The notes under the pieces: model-generated | What the model saw: only the letters and a program-made list of their open reading frames with translations | Database searches by the model: none | Told to the model about the DNA's origin: nothing | NCBI RefSeq assembly: GCF_036345155.1 | Contig: NZ_CP107772.1 | Coordinates: forward strand, 930,001-994,000 | DNA from: Streptomyces sp. NBC_00582 | GTDB taxonomy: Bacteria; Actinomycetota; Actinomycetes; Streptomycetales; Streptomycetaceae | Direction: 5' to 3' | DNA length: 64,000 nt | Made by a program: the position numbers and the translations under genes | Shown: piece by piece, positions 33,423 to 41,197 of the stretch | Layout of the letters: every line of letters starts with the position of its first letter | How positions within the stretch are numbered: position 1 is the stretch's first letter

Positions 33423-34727
33423 ATGGAGCGGACGTCACGGGACGCCCCCCGGCGGACGGCACCGTACGGACGGCGGACGGCGGTGGTGGGCTCGGGCGTG
33501 GCGGGGCTGACAGCCGCCTACGTCCTGGGCCGCGGCTGCCACGTCACCCTGTACGAGGCCGACGACCGGCTCGGCGGACACGCGCACACCCACGAACTGG
33601 CCTCGCCGTACGACGGGCGGGTGCACCGCGTGGACTCCGGATTCATCGTGCACAACCGGCGCACCTATCCGAACCTGCTGCGCCTGTTCGACGAACTCGG
33701 CGTCGCCACGCAGGAGTCGGAGATGAGCATGTCGGTGCGGTGCGAGGGCTGCGGCCTGGAGTACGCCGGTGCCCGCGGCCCGTCCGGACTGTTCGCCCGG
33801 CCCCGCAATCTGCTGCACGGCGCGTATCTGCGGCTGCTGAGCGAGGTGCCGGCCTTCCACCGGGCCGCCCGGCGGCTGCTGGCCGAGGGCGCCGACGACA
33901 CGCTCACCCTCGGTGAGTTCCTGGACCGGAAGGGCTTCTCCGCCTACTTCCGCAGCCACTTCATGACACCGGTGGTGTCCGCCGTGTGGTCCTGCGACGC
34001 CGCAACCGCCCAGCACTATCCGGCCGCCTACCTGTTCCGCTTCCTGGAGCACCACGGCCTGCTCTCCGTGGGCGGATCGCCCGTGTGGCGCACGGTCACC
34101 GGCGGTTCGCGCGAGTACGTCGACCGCCTCGCCAAGCACATCGGGGAGGTCCGCACCAGCACCCCGGTCCGGGCCGTGCGCCGCCGTGCCGACGGCGCCG
34201 ACGTGACGGCCGCGGACGGCAGCACCGAGTCGTACGACGCGGTGGTGATCGCGGTCCACCCGGACCAGGCGCTGCGGTTGCTCGCCGACGCGGACGCGCG
34301 GGAGCGGGAGGTCCTCGGCGCGTTCCGCTACTCGCGCAACACCACCCTCCTGCACACCGACACCCGGCTGCTGCCGCGCGCCGCCGGAGCCCGTTCCTCC
34401 TGGAACTACCTCATGCCGTCCTGTCTGGCCGGCGCCGACCGGGTGCGGGTCAGCTACGACATGAACCGGCTGCAGCGCCTGGACTCCGCCCAGCGGTTCG
34501 TGGTCACCCTGGGCGGGGAGGACCGGGTCGATCCCGGCCGGGTGCTGGCCCGTATGGTCTACGAACACCCCGTCTACACGCCCGAGTCGGTGGCCGCGCA
34601 GCAGCGGCTGCACGAGCTGAACACCGCCGTCTGCGCCTTCGCGGGGGCGTACCACGGCTGGGGGTTCCACGAGGACGGCTGCCGCTCCGGCGTCGAGGCC
34701 GCGGCCGCGCTGGGAGCCCGCTGGTGA
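33423..34727 (+). CDS. FAD/NAD(P)-binding oxidoreductase (amine-oxidase-like), SigK-operon type
   Basis: A 434-aa flavoprotein with the N-terminal dinucleotide motif VVGSGVAGLTAAYVLGRG, then YEADDRLGGHAHTHE, and a C-terminal FAD-region motif (CAFAGAYHGWGFHEDG). It corresponds to Rv0449c of M. tuberculosis, first gene of the same operon. Family members act with a methyltransferase on phospholipid acyl chains (desaturation or reduction of the methylated intermediate). GGAGGAG precedes the ATG. Coupled to the next gene by a GTGA overlap. Confidence 0.86.
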   Translation: MERTSRDAPRRTAPYGRRTAVVGSGVAGLTAAYVLGRGCHVTLYEADDRLGGHAHTHELASPYDGRVHRVDSGFIVHNRRTYPNLLRLFDELGVATQESEMSMSVRCEGCGLEYAGARGPSGLFARPRNLLHGAYLRLLSEVPAFHRAARRLLAEGADDTLTLGEFLDRKGFSAYFRSHFMTPVVSAVWSCDAATAQHYPAAYLFRFLEHHGLLSVGGSPVWRTVTGGSREYVDRLAKHIGEVRTSTPVRAVRRRADGADVTAADGSTESYDAVVIAVHPDQALRLLADADAREREVLGAFRYSRNTTLLHTDTRLLPRAAGARSSWNYLMPSCLAGADRVRVSYDMNRLQRLDSAQRFVVTLGGEDRVDPGRVLARMVYEHPVYTPESVAAQQRLHELNTAVCAFAGAYHGWGFHEDGCRSGVEAAAALGARW

Positions 34728-35458
34728 GCACCGTACCCGCCCTCTATCCGTGCACGATCACGCATGTACGGACCGCGCCGCGCCGCTACACCCTGCGCCA
34801 CCGCACCTACCTGTGGCTCGTGGACCCCGACCGCCCGCCCCGGCTGCCGCGCCCGCTCGGACCCCTCGCCCGGTTCGATCCGCGCGACCACTTCACCGGC
34901 GACCAGCCCTCGATCCGCGCCGGCCTGGAGGCCTTCCTGGCCGCGCACGGCATACGGCTGGACGGGGGACGCGTGCTGATGCTCACCCACGCCCGGGTGC
35001 TCGGGTACGTCTTCAACCCGCTGACCCTGTACTGGTGCCACGGCCCCGACGGCGATCCGCGCTGCGTGGTCGCCGAGGTGCACAACACCTACGGCGGGCG
35101 CCACTGCTACCTGCTGCTCCCGGACGCCACCGGGACCGCGGACACCGGCAAGGAGTTCTACGTCTCACCGTTCTTCCCGGTCGACGGCCGCTATCGCATG
35201 CGGCTGCCGGAGCCGGGGGACGGCCTGGACCTGACCGTGCACCTCGACCGCGAGGGCGGCCGGGCCCTGACCGCGACGGTACGGGGTACCCGGCGTGCGG
35301 CGAACGGCCCGGCCCTGCTGCGTCTGGCGCTGCGCCACCCCTGGTCCACTCTCGTCGTGTCGGCCGCGATCCGGGCCCACGGCATACGCCTGTACCTGCG
35401 GGGGCTGCCCGTCCAGCCCCGCCCCGAAGACCACCGCACCCCGGAGAACGTGACATGA
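34724..35458 (+). CDS. DUF1365-domain protein
   Basis: A 244-aa protein of the DUF1365 family: TITHVRTAPRRYTLRHRTYLWLVD at the start, LLTHARVLGYVFNPLTLYWCH-like core, and EVHNTYGGRHCYLL with GKEFYVSPFFPVDGRYRMR. It corresponds to Rv0448c and always travels with CFA-synthase-like methyltransferases. Its biochemical role is not established; it may assist lipid acyl-chain modification. GTG start overlaps the upstream stop. Confidence 0.87.
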   Translation: MSTVPALYPCTITHVRTAPRRYTLRHRTYLWLVDPDRPPRLPRPLGPLARFDPRDHFTGDQPSIRAGLEAFLAAHGIRLDGGRVLMLTHARVLGYVFNPLTLYWCHGPDGDPRCVVAEVHNTYGGRHCYLLLPDATGTADTGKEFYVSPFFPVDGRYRMRLPEPGDGLDLTVHLDREGGRALTATVRGTRRAANGPALLRLALRHPWSTLVVSAAIRAHGIRLYLRGLPVQPRPEDHRTPENVT

Positions 35459-36726
35459 GGACAGCAGAGCCCCGTACCGCCCCCGAGGACCGAGCCCCGG
35501 CCGTCGATCCGGTCCGCTGGCCGGACGTCGCCGCCGTGCCGCCGGCCTCGTGGGCCCGTGCCGCCGTGACCGAGGCCCTGGTGCGCCGGGCCCTGCGCGG
35601 GCTGCCCCTGCGGGCCCGGTTCGCGGGCTCCGCCACCCTCGGCGGGGGCGGGCCGCTGCTGGAGGTCCACGACCCGCGCGCCTTCCACACCAGGATCGGC
35701 ACGAGCGGACTGATCGGCTTCGGCGAGTCCTACATGGCCGGCGAGTGGGACGCCCCCGACCTGGTCGCCGCCCTGACCGTGCTCGCCGGTCACGCCGCCG
35801 ACCTCGTCCCGGCCCCGTTGCAGCGGCTGCGCGGCCTGTGGGCGCCACGGCACCCGCGGGACGAGCGCAACACGCCCGACGGCTCCCGTGCCAACATCAG
35901 CCGCCACTACGACCTGTCCAACGACCTCTTCGCCCTCTTCCTCGACGACACCCTCACCTACTCCTCGGCCGTCTTCCGCGGCTTCCCGGCGAGCCGGGAC
36001 CTGCTCACGGCCGCCCAGCACCGCAAGATCGACCGGCTGCTGGACATGGCCGGCGTGGGCGAGGGCACCCGCCTGCTGGAGATCGGCACCGGCTGGGGCG
36101 AACTGGCCCTGCGGGCCGCCGCACGCGGCGCCCGGGTCACCTCGCTCACCCTCTCGCGGGAACAACGGGCCCTGGCCCTGGAGCGCGTGCGCGCGGCCGG
36201 CCTTGCGGACCGCGTCCGTATCGACCTGTGCGACTACCGCGAAGCGGGCGGGGAGTACGACGCCGCGGTCAGCGTGGAGATGATCGAGGCGGTCGGCGCG
36301 GAGTTCTGGCCGGTGTACTTCCGCACCCTGGACGAACGGCTGGTGCCCGGCGGCCGGGCGGCGCTCCAGGCGATCACCATGCCGCACGAGCGGATGCTCG
36401 CCGGACGGGACACCTTCACCTGGATCCACAAGTACGTCTTCCCCGGCGGCCTCATCCCCTCCACGCGGGCGATCGAGGAGACCGTCCGCGACCACACCCG
36501 GCTGCGCCCGGCGCGCCGCGACGCCTTCGGTGCCCACTACGCGGAGACCCTGCGTCTGTGGCGGGAGCGGTTCACCGAACGCGCCGAGGACGTCGAGGCG
36601 CTCGGCTTCGACGAGACGTTCCGCCGCCTGTGGACCTTCTACCTCGCCTACTCCGAGGCCGGGTTCAGGGCCGGTTACCTCGACGTCCAGCAGTACCTGT
36701 TCACCAAGGAGGGCGCCGCCCGATGA
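35455..36726 (+). CDS. Cyclopropane-fatty-acyl-phospholipid synthase-family methyltransferase (UfaA1-like)
   Basis: A 423-aa SAM-dependent methyltransferase acting on unsaturated acyl chains of membrane phospholipids. Motifs are the N-terminal lipid-binding region (IGFGESYMAGEWDAPDL), NISRHYDLSNDLFALFLDDTLTYSSA, SAM motif I LLEIGTGWGELALRAA, VSVEMIEAVG, and the active-site FTWIHKYVFPGG. It corresponds to Rv0447c (ufaA1). The product may be a cyclopropane or 10-methyl branched chain. ATGA overlap at both ends. Confidence 0.9.
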   Translation: MRTAEPRTAPEDRAPAVDPVRWPDVAAVPPASWARAAVTEALVRRALRGLPLRARFAGSATLGGGGPLLEVHDPRAFHTRIGTSGLIGFGESYMAGEWDAPDLVAALTVLAGHAADLVPAPLQRLRGLWAPRHPRDERNTPDGSRANISRHYDLSNDLFALFLDDTLTYSSAVFRGFPASRDLLTAAQHRKIDRLLDMAGVGEGTRLLEIGTGWGELALRAAARGARVTSLTLSREQRALALERVRAAGLADRVRIDLCDYREAGGEYDAAVSVEMIEAVGAEFWPVYFRTLDERLVPGGRAALQAITMPHERMLAGRDTFTWIHKYVFPGGLIPSTRAIEETVRDHTRLRPARRDAFGAHYAETLRLWRERFTERAEDVEALGFDETFRRLWTFYLAYSEAGFRAGYLDVQQYLFTKEGAAR

Positions 36727-36959
36727 CCAGCCTCCAGACCGCCGCCCGGGACGGCGGCGAGCCGGGCCCGGCCGGGGCGCCCGTGGCCGTGCCGCGTTCC
36801 CGGCGCGCGCCGTGCCGGCTGCCGCCGCAGCCCGGCGCCCGGGAGCGGGGCCCGTGCCCGCCCGCCGACGCGCAGCGGGCCACGCCGGGGCCGAACTGCC
36901 GCGAGTTCGGCCTGCGGGCGGCCACGCGCCAGTGGTACGAGGGGCTGGAGAGGCCGTGA
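36723..36959 (+). CDS. 78-aa Pro/Arg-rich hypothetical protein in the fatty-acid operon
   Basis: A short ORF translationally coupled on both sides (ATGA with the methyltransferase stop, GTGA with the DUF1295 start). The product is Arg/Pro-rich and low-complexity in its first 60 residues, ending EFGLRAATRQWYEGLERP. It has no counterpart in the mycobacterial operon. The double overlap suggests it is translated, but no function is recognised; it could be the residue of a decayed second methyltransferase. Confidence 0.5.
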   Translation: MTSLQTAARDGGEPGPAGAPVAVPRSRRAPCRLPPQPGARERGPCPPADAQRATPGPNCREFGLRAATRQWYEGLERP

Positions 36960-37783
36960 GCGGTTTCCCGTGGGGCGCGTTCGCGCTCAATCTCGTGTGG
37001 GCCGCCGTCGCGGCCCTGGCCGTCATGCTGGTCACCTTCGCCGTCGCGGTGCGGGCGGGCGTGCACCGGATCGTGGACGTCGCCTGGGGCATCGGATTCA
37101 CCGCCGTCGCCGCCGTGACGTTCGCGGCCTCCGCCGGACACGGGGACCTCGGCCGGCGCGTTCTGGTCACGGTGCTGACCGCGGTGTGGGGGCTGCGGCT
37201 CGCCGCGCACATCGCCCGCCGCGGCCGGGGCCACGGCGAGGATCCGCGCTACGAGGCGATGCTGGCCAAGGCCCCCGGCAACCGGAACGCGTACGCCCTG
37301 CGGTTGGTGTACCTGCTCCAGGGCGCCCTGGTGTGGCTGGTGTCGCTGCCCGTGCAGGCGGCGCAGTACGTACCGGGGCCGCCTTCCCTGTTCGCCTGGG
37401 CCGGTACCGCGCTGTGGGCGGTGGGCCTGGGCTTCGAGGCGGTCGGGGACGCCCAGCTCGCCCGGTTCAAGGCCGACCCCGCCAACCGGGGCGCGATCAT
37501 GGACCGGGGCCTGTGGTCGTGGACCCGGCACCCCAACTACTTCGGGGACTTCTGTGTGTGGTGGGGCCTGTTCCTGCTCGCGTGCGACTCACCGGCGGCC
37601 GCCGCCGTGTCCGTCGTGTCCCCGGTGGTGATGAGTCTGCTGCTGATCCGCGGCAGCGGGAAGCGGCTCCTGGAACGGCACATGGCCGACCGGCCCGGCT
37701 TCGCCGAGTACACGGCCCGCACCAGCGGCTTCTTCCCCCGCCCGCCGAAGCGGGACCGGACCGGCGGTCGGAGGCCCTCGTGA
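36956..37783 (+). CDS. DUF1295 membrane protein (steroid 5-alpha-reductase-like)
   Basis: A 275-aa integral membrane protein with about seven hydrophobic segments. C-terminal signatures are MDRGLWSWTRHPNYFGDFCVWWGL and IRGSGKRLLERHMADRPGFAEY, typical of DUF1295/5-alpha-reductase-like enzymes. It corresponds to Rv0446c. It may reduce a double bond in a lipid chain using NADPH; this is inferred from fold similarity. GTG start overlaps the previous stop. Confidence 0.87.
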   Translation: MSGFPWGAFALNLVWAAVAALAVMLVTFAVAVRAGVHRIVDVAWGIGFTAVAAVTFAASAGHGDLGRRVLVTVLTAVWGLRLAAHIARRGRGHGEDPRYEAMLAKAPGNRNAYALRLVYLLQGALVWLVSLPVQAAQYVPGPPSLFAWAGTALWAVGLGFEAVGDAQLARFKADPANRGAIMDRGLWSWTRHPNYFGDFCVWWGLFLLACDSPAAAAVSVVSPVVMSLLLIRGSGKRLLERHMADRPGFAEYTARTSGFFPRPPKRDRTGGRRPS

Positions 37784-38517
37784 CCGTGCCTTCCCACGAG
37801 CCCGGGGAACGGCGGGAGACGGGGCGGCCCGCCGCCCGGGCGGACTCCGCGCTGATGGTGCGCCGGTGTCCGCCCCGGCCGCGGGCGGCGGTCCTGGTGC
37901 TGCACGGCGGGCAGGCGGACAGCGAGCGGCCCACCCGGCCCTGGCAGCTGGCCGCGCTGCGCATGGACCCGATCGTGAGGGCGGTGACCGCCGCGCTGCC
38001 CCACCAGGACGTCCTGGTGGGGCAGGTCCGTTACCGCCTCCGCGGCTGGAACGGCACACGCGCCGACCCGGCACGGGACGCCCGGCGGGCGCTGCACGAC
38101 CTCGCCCGCCTCGCGGGCCCCGTCCCCACGGTGCTGCTGGGCCACTCCATGGGCGGCCGGGCCGCCCTGCGCGCCGCGGGTCACCCCCAGGTCCACGGTG
38201 TGCTCGCCCTCGCCCCGTGGTGGCCCGCCGGCGAGCCGGTCGAGCAGGTGGCGGGCCGCCGGATCGTCGCCCTGCACGGTGCGCGGGACCGTGTCACCTC
38301 CCCCGCCGCGACGGCCGACTGCGTCCATCGGGCGCAGGGCACGGCGGCACGGGCCGGGATGGCCCTCGTGGCCGACGGTGACCACGCGCTGCTGCGCCGC
38401 CACCGTTTCTGGCATCTGACCGCCGCGGCCGTGGTGGCCCATCTGCTCGACCCCGACGAGGTGCCCGACCCGCTGCCCGAGGAGTGCTACGGCGCCGGCG
38501 CCTTCCCGGAGCTCTGA
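37780..38517 (+). CDS. Alpha/beta hydrolase
   Basis: A 245-aa hydrolase: VLVLHGGQADS oxyanion region, nucleophile elbow LLGHSMGGRAAL, Asp in LHGARDRVTS, and His in DGDHALLRRHRFW. It is the last gene of the operon (GTGA overlap) and is absent from the mycobacterial counterpart. It may act on acyl esters or turn over modified lipids. A hairpin follows at once. Confidence 0.83.
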   Translation: MTVPSHEPGERRETGRPAARADSALMVRRCPPRPRAAVLVLHGGQADSERPTRPWQLAALRMDPIVRAVTAALPHQDVLVGQVRYRLRGWNGTRADPARDARRALHDLARLAGPVPTVLLGHSMGGRAALRAAGHPQVHGVLALAPWWPAGEPVEQVAGRRIVALHGARDRVTSPAATADCVHRAQGTAARAGMALVADGDHALLRRHRFWHLTAAAVVAHLLDPDEVPDPLPEECYGAGAFPEL

Positions 38518-38520
38518 CCA

Positions 38521-38550
38521 CGCCGCCCCCCTCTCGGTTCCCGGGCGGCG
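38521..38550. terminator. Terminator between convergent operon and rskA
   Basis: An 8-bp stem CGCCGCCC / GGGCGGCG with a 14-nt loop occupies almost the entire gap between the hydrolase stop (38517) and the rskA stop (38552). Confidence 0.65.
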
Positions 38551-38551
38551 C

Positions 38552-39304
38552 TCAGGCGGGCAGCGTCATCAGGGCGACCGGCTCGGAGGTCGGCTCCCGC
38601 GAACCGCCCCGGGGTTCGACCGTGATGCCCATCCCCGAGGCCCCGTCCACGGCGCCGCGCAGCAGGACGGCCTGGTCGCTGCGGCCGGGGTCCATCAGCC
38701 CCGCCGACCGCATGCTCCCGGCGTCGTCGAACCAGAGCTGGTAGACCTTGCCGCCGGGCGGAGGTGTCATCCCCGACACCACGAACACGGCCTTGTCGAG
38801 TTCCCGGGAGACGACGACGGCACCGGTGGCCCCGTCGCCGAGTTCCGCGGCCCGGGTGCGGGCGTCCGGCGCGGCGAGCACGGCGGCGATCTCGTCCGCC
38901 GTGCCGGCGGCGCGGTGGGCCCGCTCGCCGGCGTCCTCGGCCCGCTGGTGCTCCCAGACGGCGGTCCCGCCGAGCGCGGCCGCCGCGGCGAGGCAGGCGG
39001 CGAGCGCCCACCGGGTCAGCAGCCGGGCCCGGCGGCCGGCGCGCGCGGGCTGCGGTTCGTGGGCCGTCCCGGGCGCGTCCTGCCGGACGGTGGTGATCCG
39101 GCGCAGTACGTGCTCGCGCAGTGCGGGGGAGGGCACGGTGGTGGCGGCGAGCCCGAGACGGGCGGCCGTCGCGCGCAGTTCGGCCGCCTCCTGCGCGCAC
39201 GCTTCGCACCGGGCGAGATGGCGCTCGAAGGAGACGTTCTCGCGGTCGGACAGGGCGTGCAGGGCGTAGGCGCCCGTCAGCCGGTGCAGGTCGACGGTGG
39301 TCAC
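38552..39304 (-). CDS. rskA: Anti-sigma-K factor RskA
   Basis: A 250-aa membrane anti-sigma factor. The cytoplasmic N-terminal anti-sigma domain (HRLTGAYALHALSDRENVSF) contains the HxxxCxxC zinc-type motif (HLARCEACAQE), one TM helix follows (RWALAACLAAAAALGGTAVW), and the extracytoplasmic RskA domain includes VVVSRELDKAVFVVSGM and GKVYQLWF. It binds and inhibits SigK until regulated proteolysis. GTG at 39304 overlaps the sigK stop (GTGA). Confidence 0.9.
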   Translation of the reverse strand: MTTVDLHRLTGAYALHALSDRENVSFERHLARCEACAQEAAELRATAARLGLAATTVPSPALREHVLRRITTVRQDAPGTAHEPQPARAGRRARLLTRWALAACLAAAAALGGTAVWEHQRAEDAGERAHRAAGTADEIAAVLAAPDARTRAAELGDGATGAVVVSRELDKAVFVVSGMTPPPGGKVYQLWFDDAGSMRSAGLMDPGRSDQAVLLRGAVDGASGMGITVEPRGGSREPTSEPVALMTLPA

Positions 39305-39885
39305 GCGGTCACCCCCAGGCAGTCGCGCAGCCGGATCAGCCCGTCGCGCAGTCGGGTCTTGACGGTCCCGAGCGGAAGGTGCAGCGCCTCCGCCACCTCG
39401 CGGTAGGTCAGGCCGCGGTAGTACGCCAGCGTGACCGCCTGGCGCTGGATGTCGGTCAGGGTGCGCACACAGCGCCGCACCTGTTCCCGTTCCAGCCGCG
39501 CCTCGACGTGCTCGGCCACCTCGTCGTACTCGGGGACCCGGTCCAGCAGCGCGGCCCTGTGGTCCCGGGCCGCCGCGGCGTCGACCGAGCGCACCCGGTC
39601 GACCGCGCGGCGGTGGGCGAGGGTGAGGATCCAGTTGATCGCCGTACCGCGGTCGGGGCGGTACCGGGGAGCGGTCCGCCACACCTCGACGAGGACCTCC
39701 TGGGCGACCTCCTCCGACTGCGCGTGATCACGTAGAACGGCGCGTACGACTCCCAGCACCGGACCCGCCACGGCGTCGTAGACGCCGGCGAACGCCTCTT
39801 CGTCCCCCAGCGCCACCTGGCCGAGCAGGCCCTGCAGGTCGGGTTCCGTCGAGGGGTTTCTTCCGATGTGCACTGCTTCTTTCAC
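39301..39885 (-). CDS. sigK: ECF RNA polymerase sigma factor SigK
   Basis: A 194-aa ECF sigma factor. Region 2 includes AFAGVYDAVAGPVLGVVRAVLRD and EEVAQEVLVEVWRTAPRYRP; region 4 includes LTDIQRQAVTLAYYRGLTYREV and LHLPLGTVKTRLRDGL. GTG at 39885 with GGAGG 6 nt upstream is preferred to a distal ATG at 39909. Its own promoter matches that of the fatty-acid operon, which implies autoregulation. It corresponds to Rv0445c. Confidence 0.9.
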   Translation of the reverse strand: MKEAVHIGRNPSTEPDLQGLLGQVALGDEEAFAGVYDAVAGPVLGVVRAVLRDHAQSEEVAQEVLVEVWRTAPRYRPDRGTAINWILTLAHRRAVDRVRSVDAAAARDHRAALLDRVPEYDEVAEHVEARLEREQVRRCVRTLTDIQRQAVTLAYYRGLTYREVAEALHLPLGTVKTRLRDGLIRLRDCLGVTA

Positions 39886-39916
39886 CGAGGGCCTCCACCG
39901 TCGGGACATGTCCGGG

Positions 39917-39948
39917 CGTAATCCGTTCCGGTCGGGGGCCCGGATTGG
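39917..39948 (-). promoter_or_regulatory. Predicted autoregulatory SigK promoter
   Basis: On the minus strand, CCAATCC (39948-39942), 16-bp spacer, CGGATTACG (39925-39917), 32 bp before the GTG of sigK. Both elements and the spacer length equal those at 33355-33386. Confidence 0.75.
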
Positions 39949-40124
39949 TTGCGGTGGAAGCCACTCGAGTGCGAGGAAAGTTGGTCCTGGGGAGCGCGGC
40001 GATCATGCTGTTGGCATCGGCATCGGCACCGTCAATCCGGTGCTGAGAAATGCCTGACGCGGCTGGCGCGATGAGTGTTCCGGGCAACACTGCTCGGTGA
40101 CATCACCGCTCGTATGATCTCGCG

Positions 40125-40517
40125 GTGAAGATCTGGACGGAACGCCCTGCCAAGACCGAGGTCGAAGCGGTCGTTCGCCGCTACTTCAGCCTGCTCCGAG
40201 CCGGGAGGATCCCCGAGGCCGCACAGCTCATCGACCACTACTCGGTCCCGCATGTGCTCACATCGCTGTGGACCGGCTCCGTGGGAACGAGCGCCGAGGG
40301 GGACGAGGCGAACGGCAGTGCTGCTGCCGCTGCGTGGGAGCGGGACCTGTCCTGGCTCGGCGAACTCGATCTCGCGGACTTCCACTGGGGCCACACCGGC
40401 AGCCATGTCAACGTCGAGATCACCTACCGGGCGCAGATGATCGAGGTGGCCTTGGGCTTCTGGGTCAAGCCCACCGCCGCCGGCTGGGTCCTCACGGGAC
40501 CGGCAACATACTGGTAG
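40125..40517 (+). CDS. NTF2-like hypothetical protein
   Basis: A 130-aa protein with an NTF2-like pattern: EAVVRRYFSLLRAGRIPEAAQLIDHY, a central WERDLSWLGELDLADFHWG, and final strands VNVEITYRAQMIEVALGFWVKP and GWVLTGPATYW. No signal peptide or catalytic site is seen. GTG start; transcribed divergently from sigK with about 0.2 kb between. Function unknown. Confidence 0.6.
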   Translation: MKIWTERPAKTEVEAVVRRYFSLLRAGRIPEAAQLIDHYSVPHVLTSLWTGSVGTSAEGDEANGSAAAAAWERDLSWLGELDLADFHWGHTGSHVNVEITYRAQMIEVALGFWVKPTAAGWVLTGPATYW

Positions 40518-40535
40518 GACACACGAATCGCCACG

Positions 40536-40650
40536 GCTCCAAGGCGTCCACGGTGCGGTCGACGGCGGCGGGGACCCGGTCCTCGTCGGAGACGTCGCGG
40601 ACCAGCGCGAGGGCCTGGTGGCCGGTGTCGGTGGCGGATGTCGCGTACCG
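40536..40650 (-). pseudogene. Remnant of an SDR-family dehydrogenase
   Basis: An internal piece of a short-chain dehydrogenase is readable on the minus strand: GHQALALVRDVSDEDRVPAA followed by VDRTVDALEPW, which matches the D(V)-x-D-E-x-V-x-x-A(V) segment after the cofactor-binding fold. It has no start, no NNAG or YxxxK part, and is cut off next to the DUF1772 stop. Third positions keep the coding GC bias. Confidence 0.5.
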
Positions 40651-40660
40651 GCGCGAGGGT

Positions 40661-41107
40661 TCAGGCGAGGGCGGCGACCAGCAGGGCGAAGGCGGAGATG
40701 ATGACGGCGACGCGGAGGTAGTGGAAACGCTGCCAGCGGTTCAGCTGCTGCTTCCAGTCGGCGGGCCGGTTGTCGGGGGTCCACGTCTTGTTCCGGTTGT
40801 TGATCGGGACGAGCAGCAGAACCGACATGACCACGCTGAGGATCAGCAGCGCGCCAGCCGTGACGACGAGGCCGGTGCCGTCGTGGTGCCGTCCGGCGAC
40901 GGCCCAGATGCCGACGAGGACGAGCGAGCCGATGTACCAGACCGGCATCACCGCGCCGAGCATCCGGCCGCCGTGGGCGTGGCCGAGTTGGCCGCTGTCC
41001 TCCGGGAGGGCGTCGAGGATCCGGTTCATGACGAAGGCGACGGAGAACTCCACCCCCACCATCACGCCGACGACGACGGTGGTGACGACCTCGAGTGCGT
41101 TGAGCAT
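40661..41107 (-). CDS. DUF1772 integral membrane protein
   Basis: A 148-aa protein with four predicted TM helices: VVTTVVVGVMVGVEFSVAFV, VMPVWYIGSLVLVGIWAVAG, VTAGALLILSVVMSVLLLVP and VAVIISAFALLVAALA. PINNRNKTW and WQRFHYLRV are DUF1772 hallmarks. Encoded divergently from a TetR regulator with twin operators between; likely repressed by it. The frame extends beyond 41107 only through the regulator gene. Confidence 0.85.
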   Translation of the reverse strand: MLNALEVVTTVVVGVMVGVEFSVAFVMNRILDALPEDSGQLGHAHGGRMLGAVMPVWYIGSLVLVGIWAVAGRHHDGTGLVVTAGALLILSVVMSVLLLVPINNRNKTWTPDNRPADWKQQLNRWQRFHYLRVAVIISAFALLVAALA

Positions 41108-41124
41108 GACTACCCCCTGACAAT

Positions 41125-41137
41125 CTAGCGCTGCTAG
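41125..41137. promoter_or_regulatory. TetR-type operator 1
   Basis: CTAGC-GCT-GCTAG, perfect palindromic arms, 18 bp before the DUF1772 start on the minus strand. Confidence 0.8.
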
Positions 41138-41175
41138 CTGATGAGGCAACGCTAGTACTGCTGCCGCTCTCTTGT

Positions 41176-41188
41176 CTAGCGGTGCTAG
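41176..41188. promoter_or_regulatory. TetR-type operator 2
   Basis: CTAGC-GGT-GCTAG, same arms as operator 1, 51 bp away and 9 bp before the TetR ATG; suggests autoregulation. A partial copy (GCTAGTACTGC) lies between the two. Confidence 0.8.
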
Positions 41189-41197
41189 GATCACATC

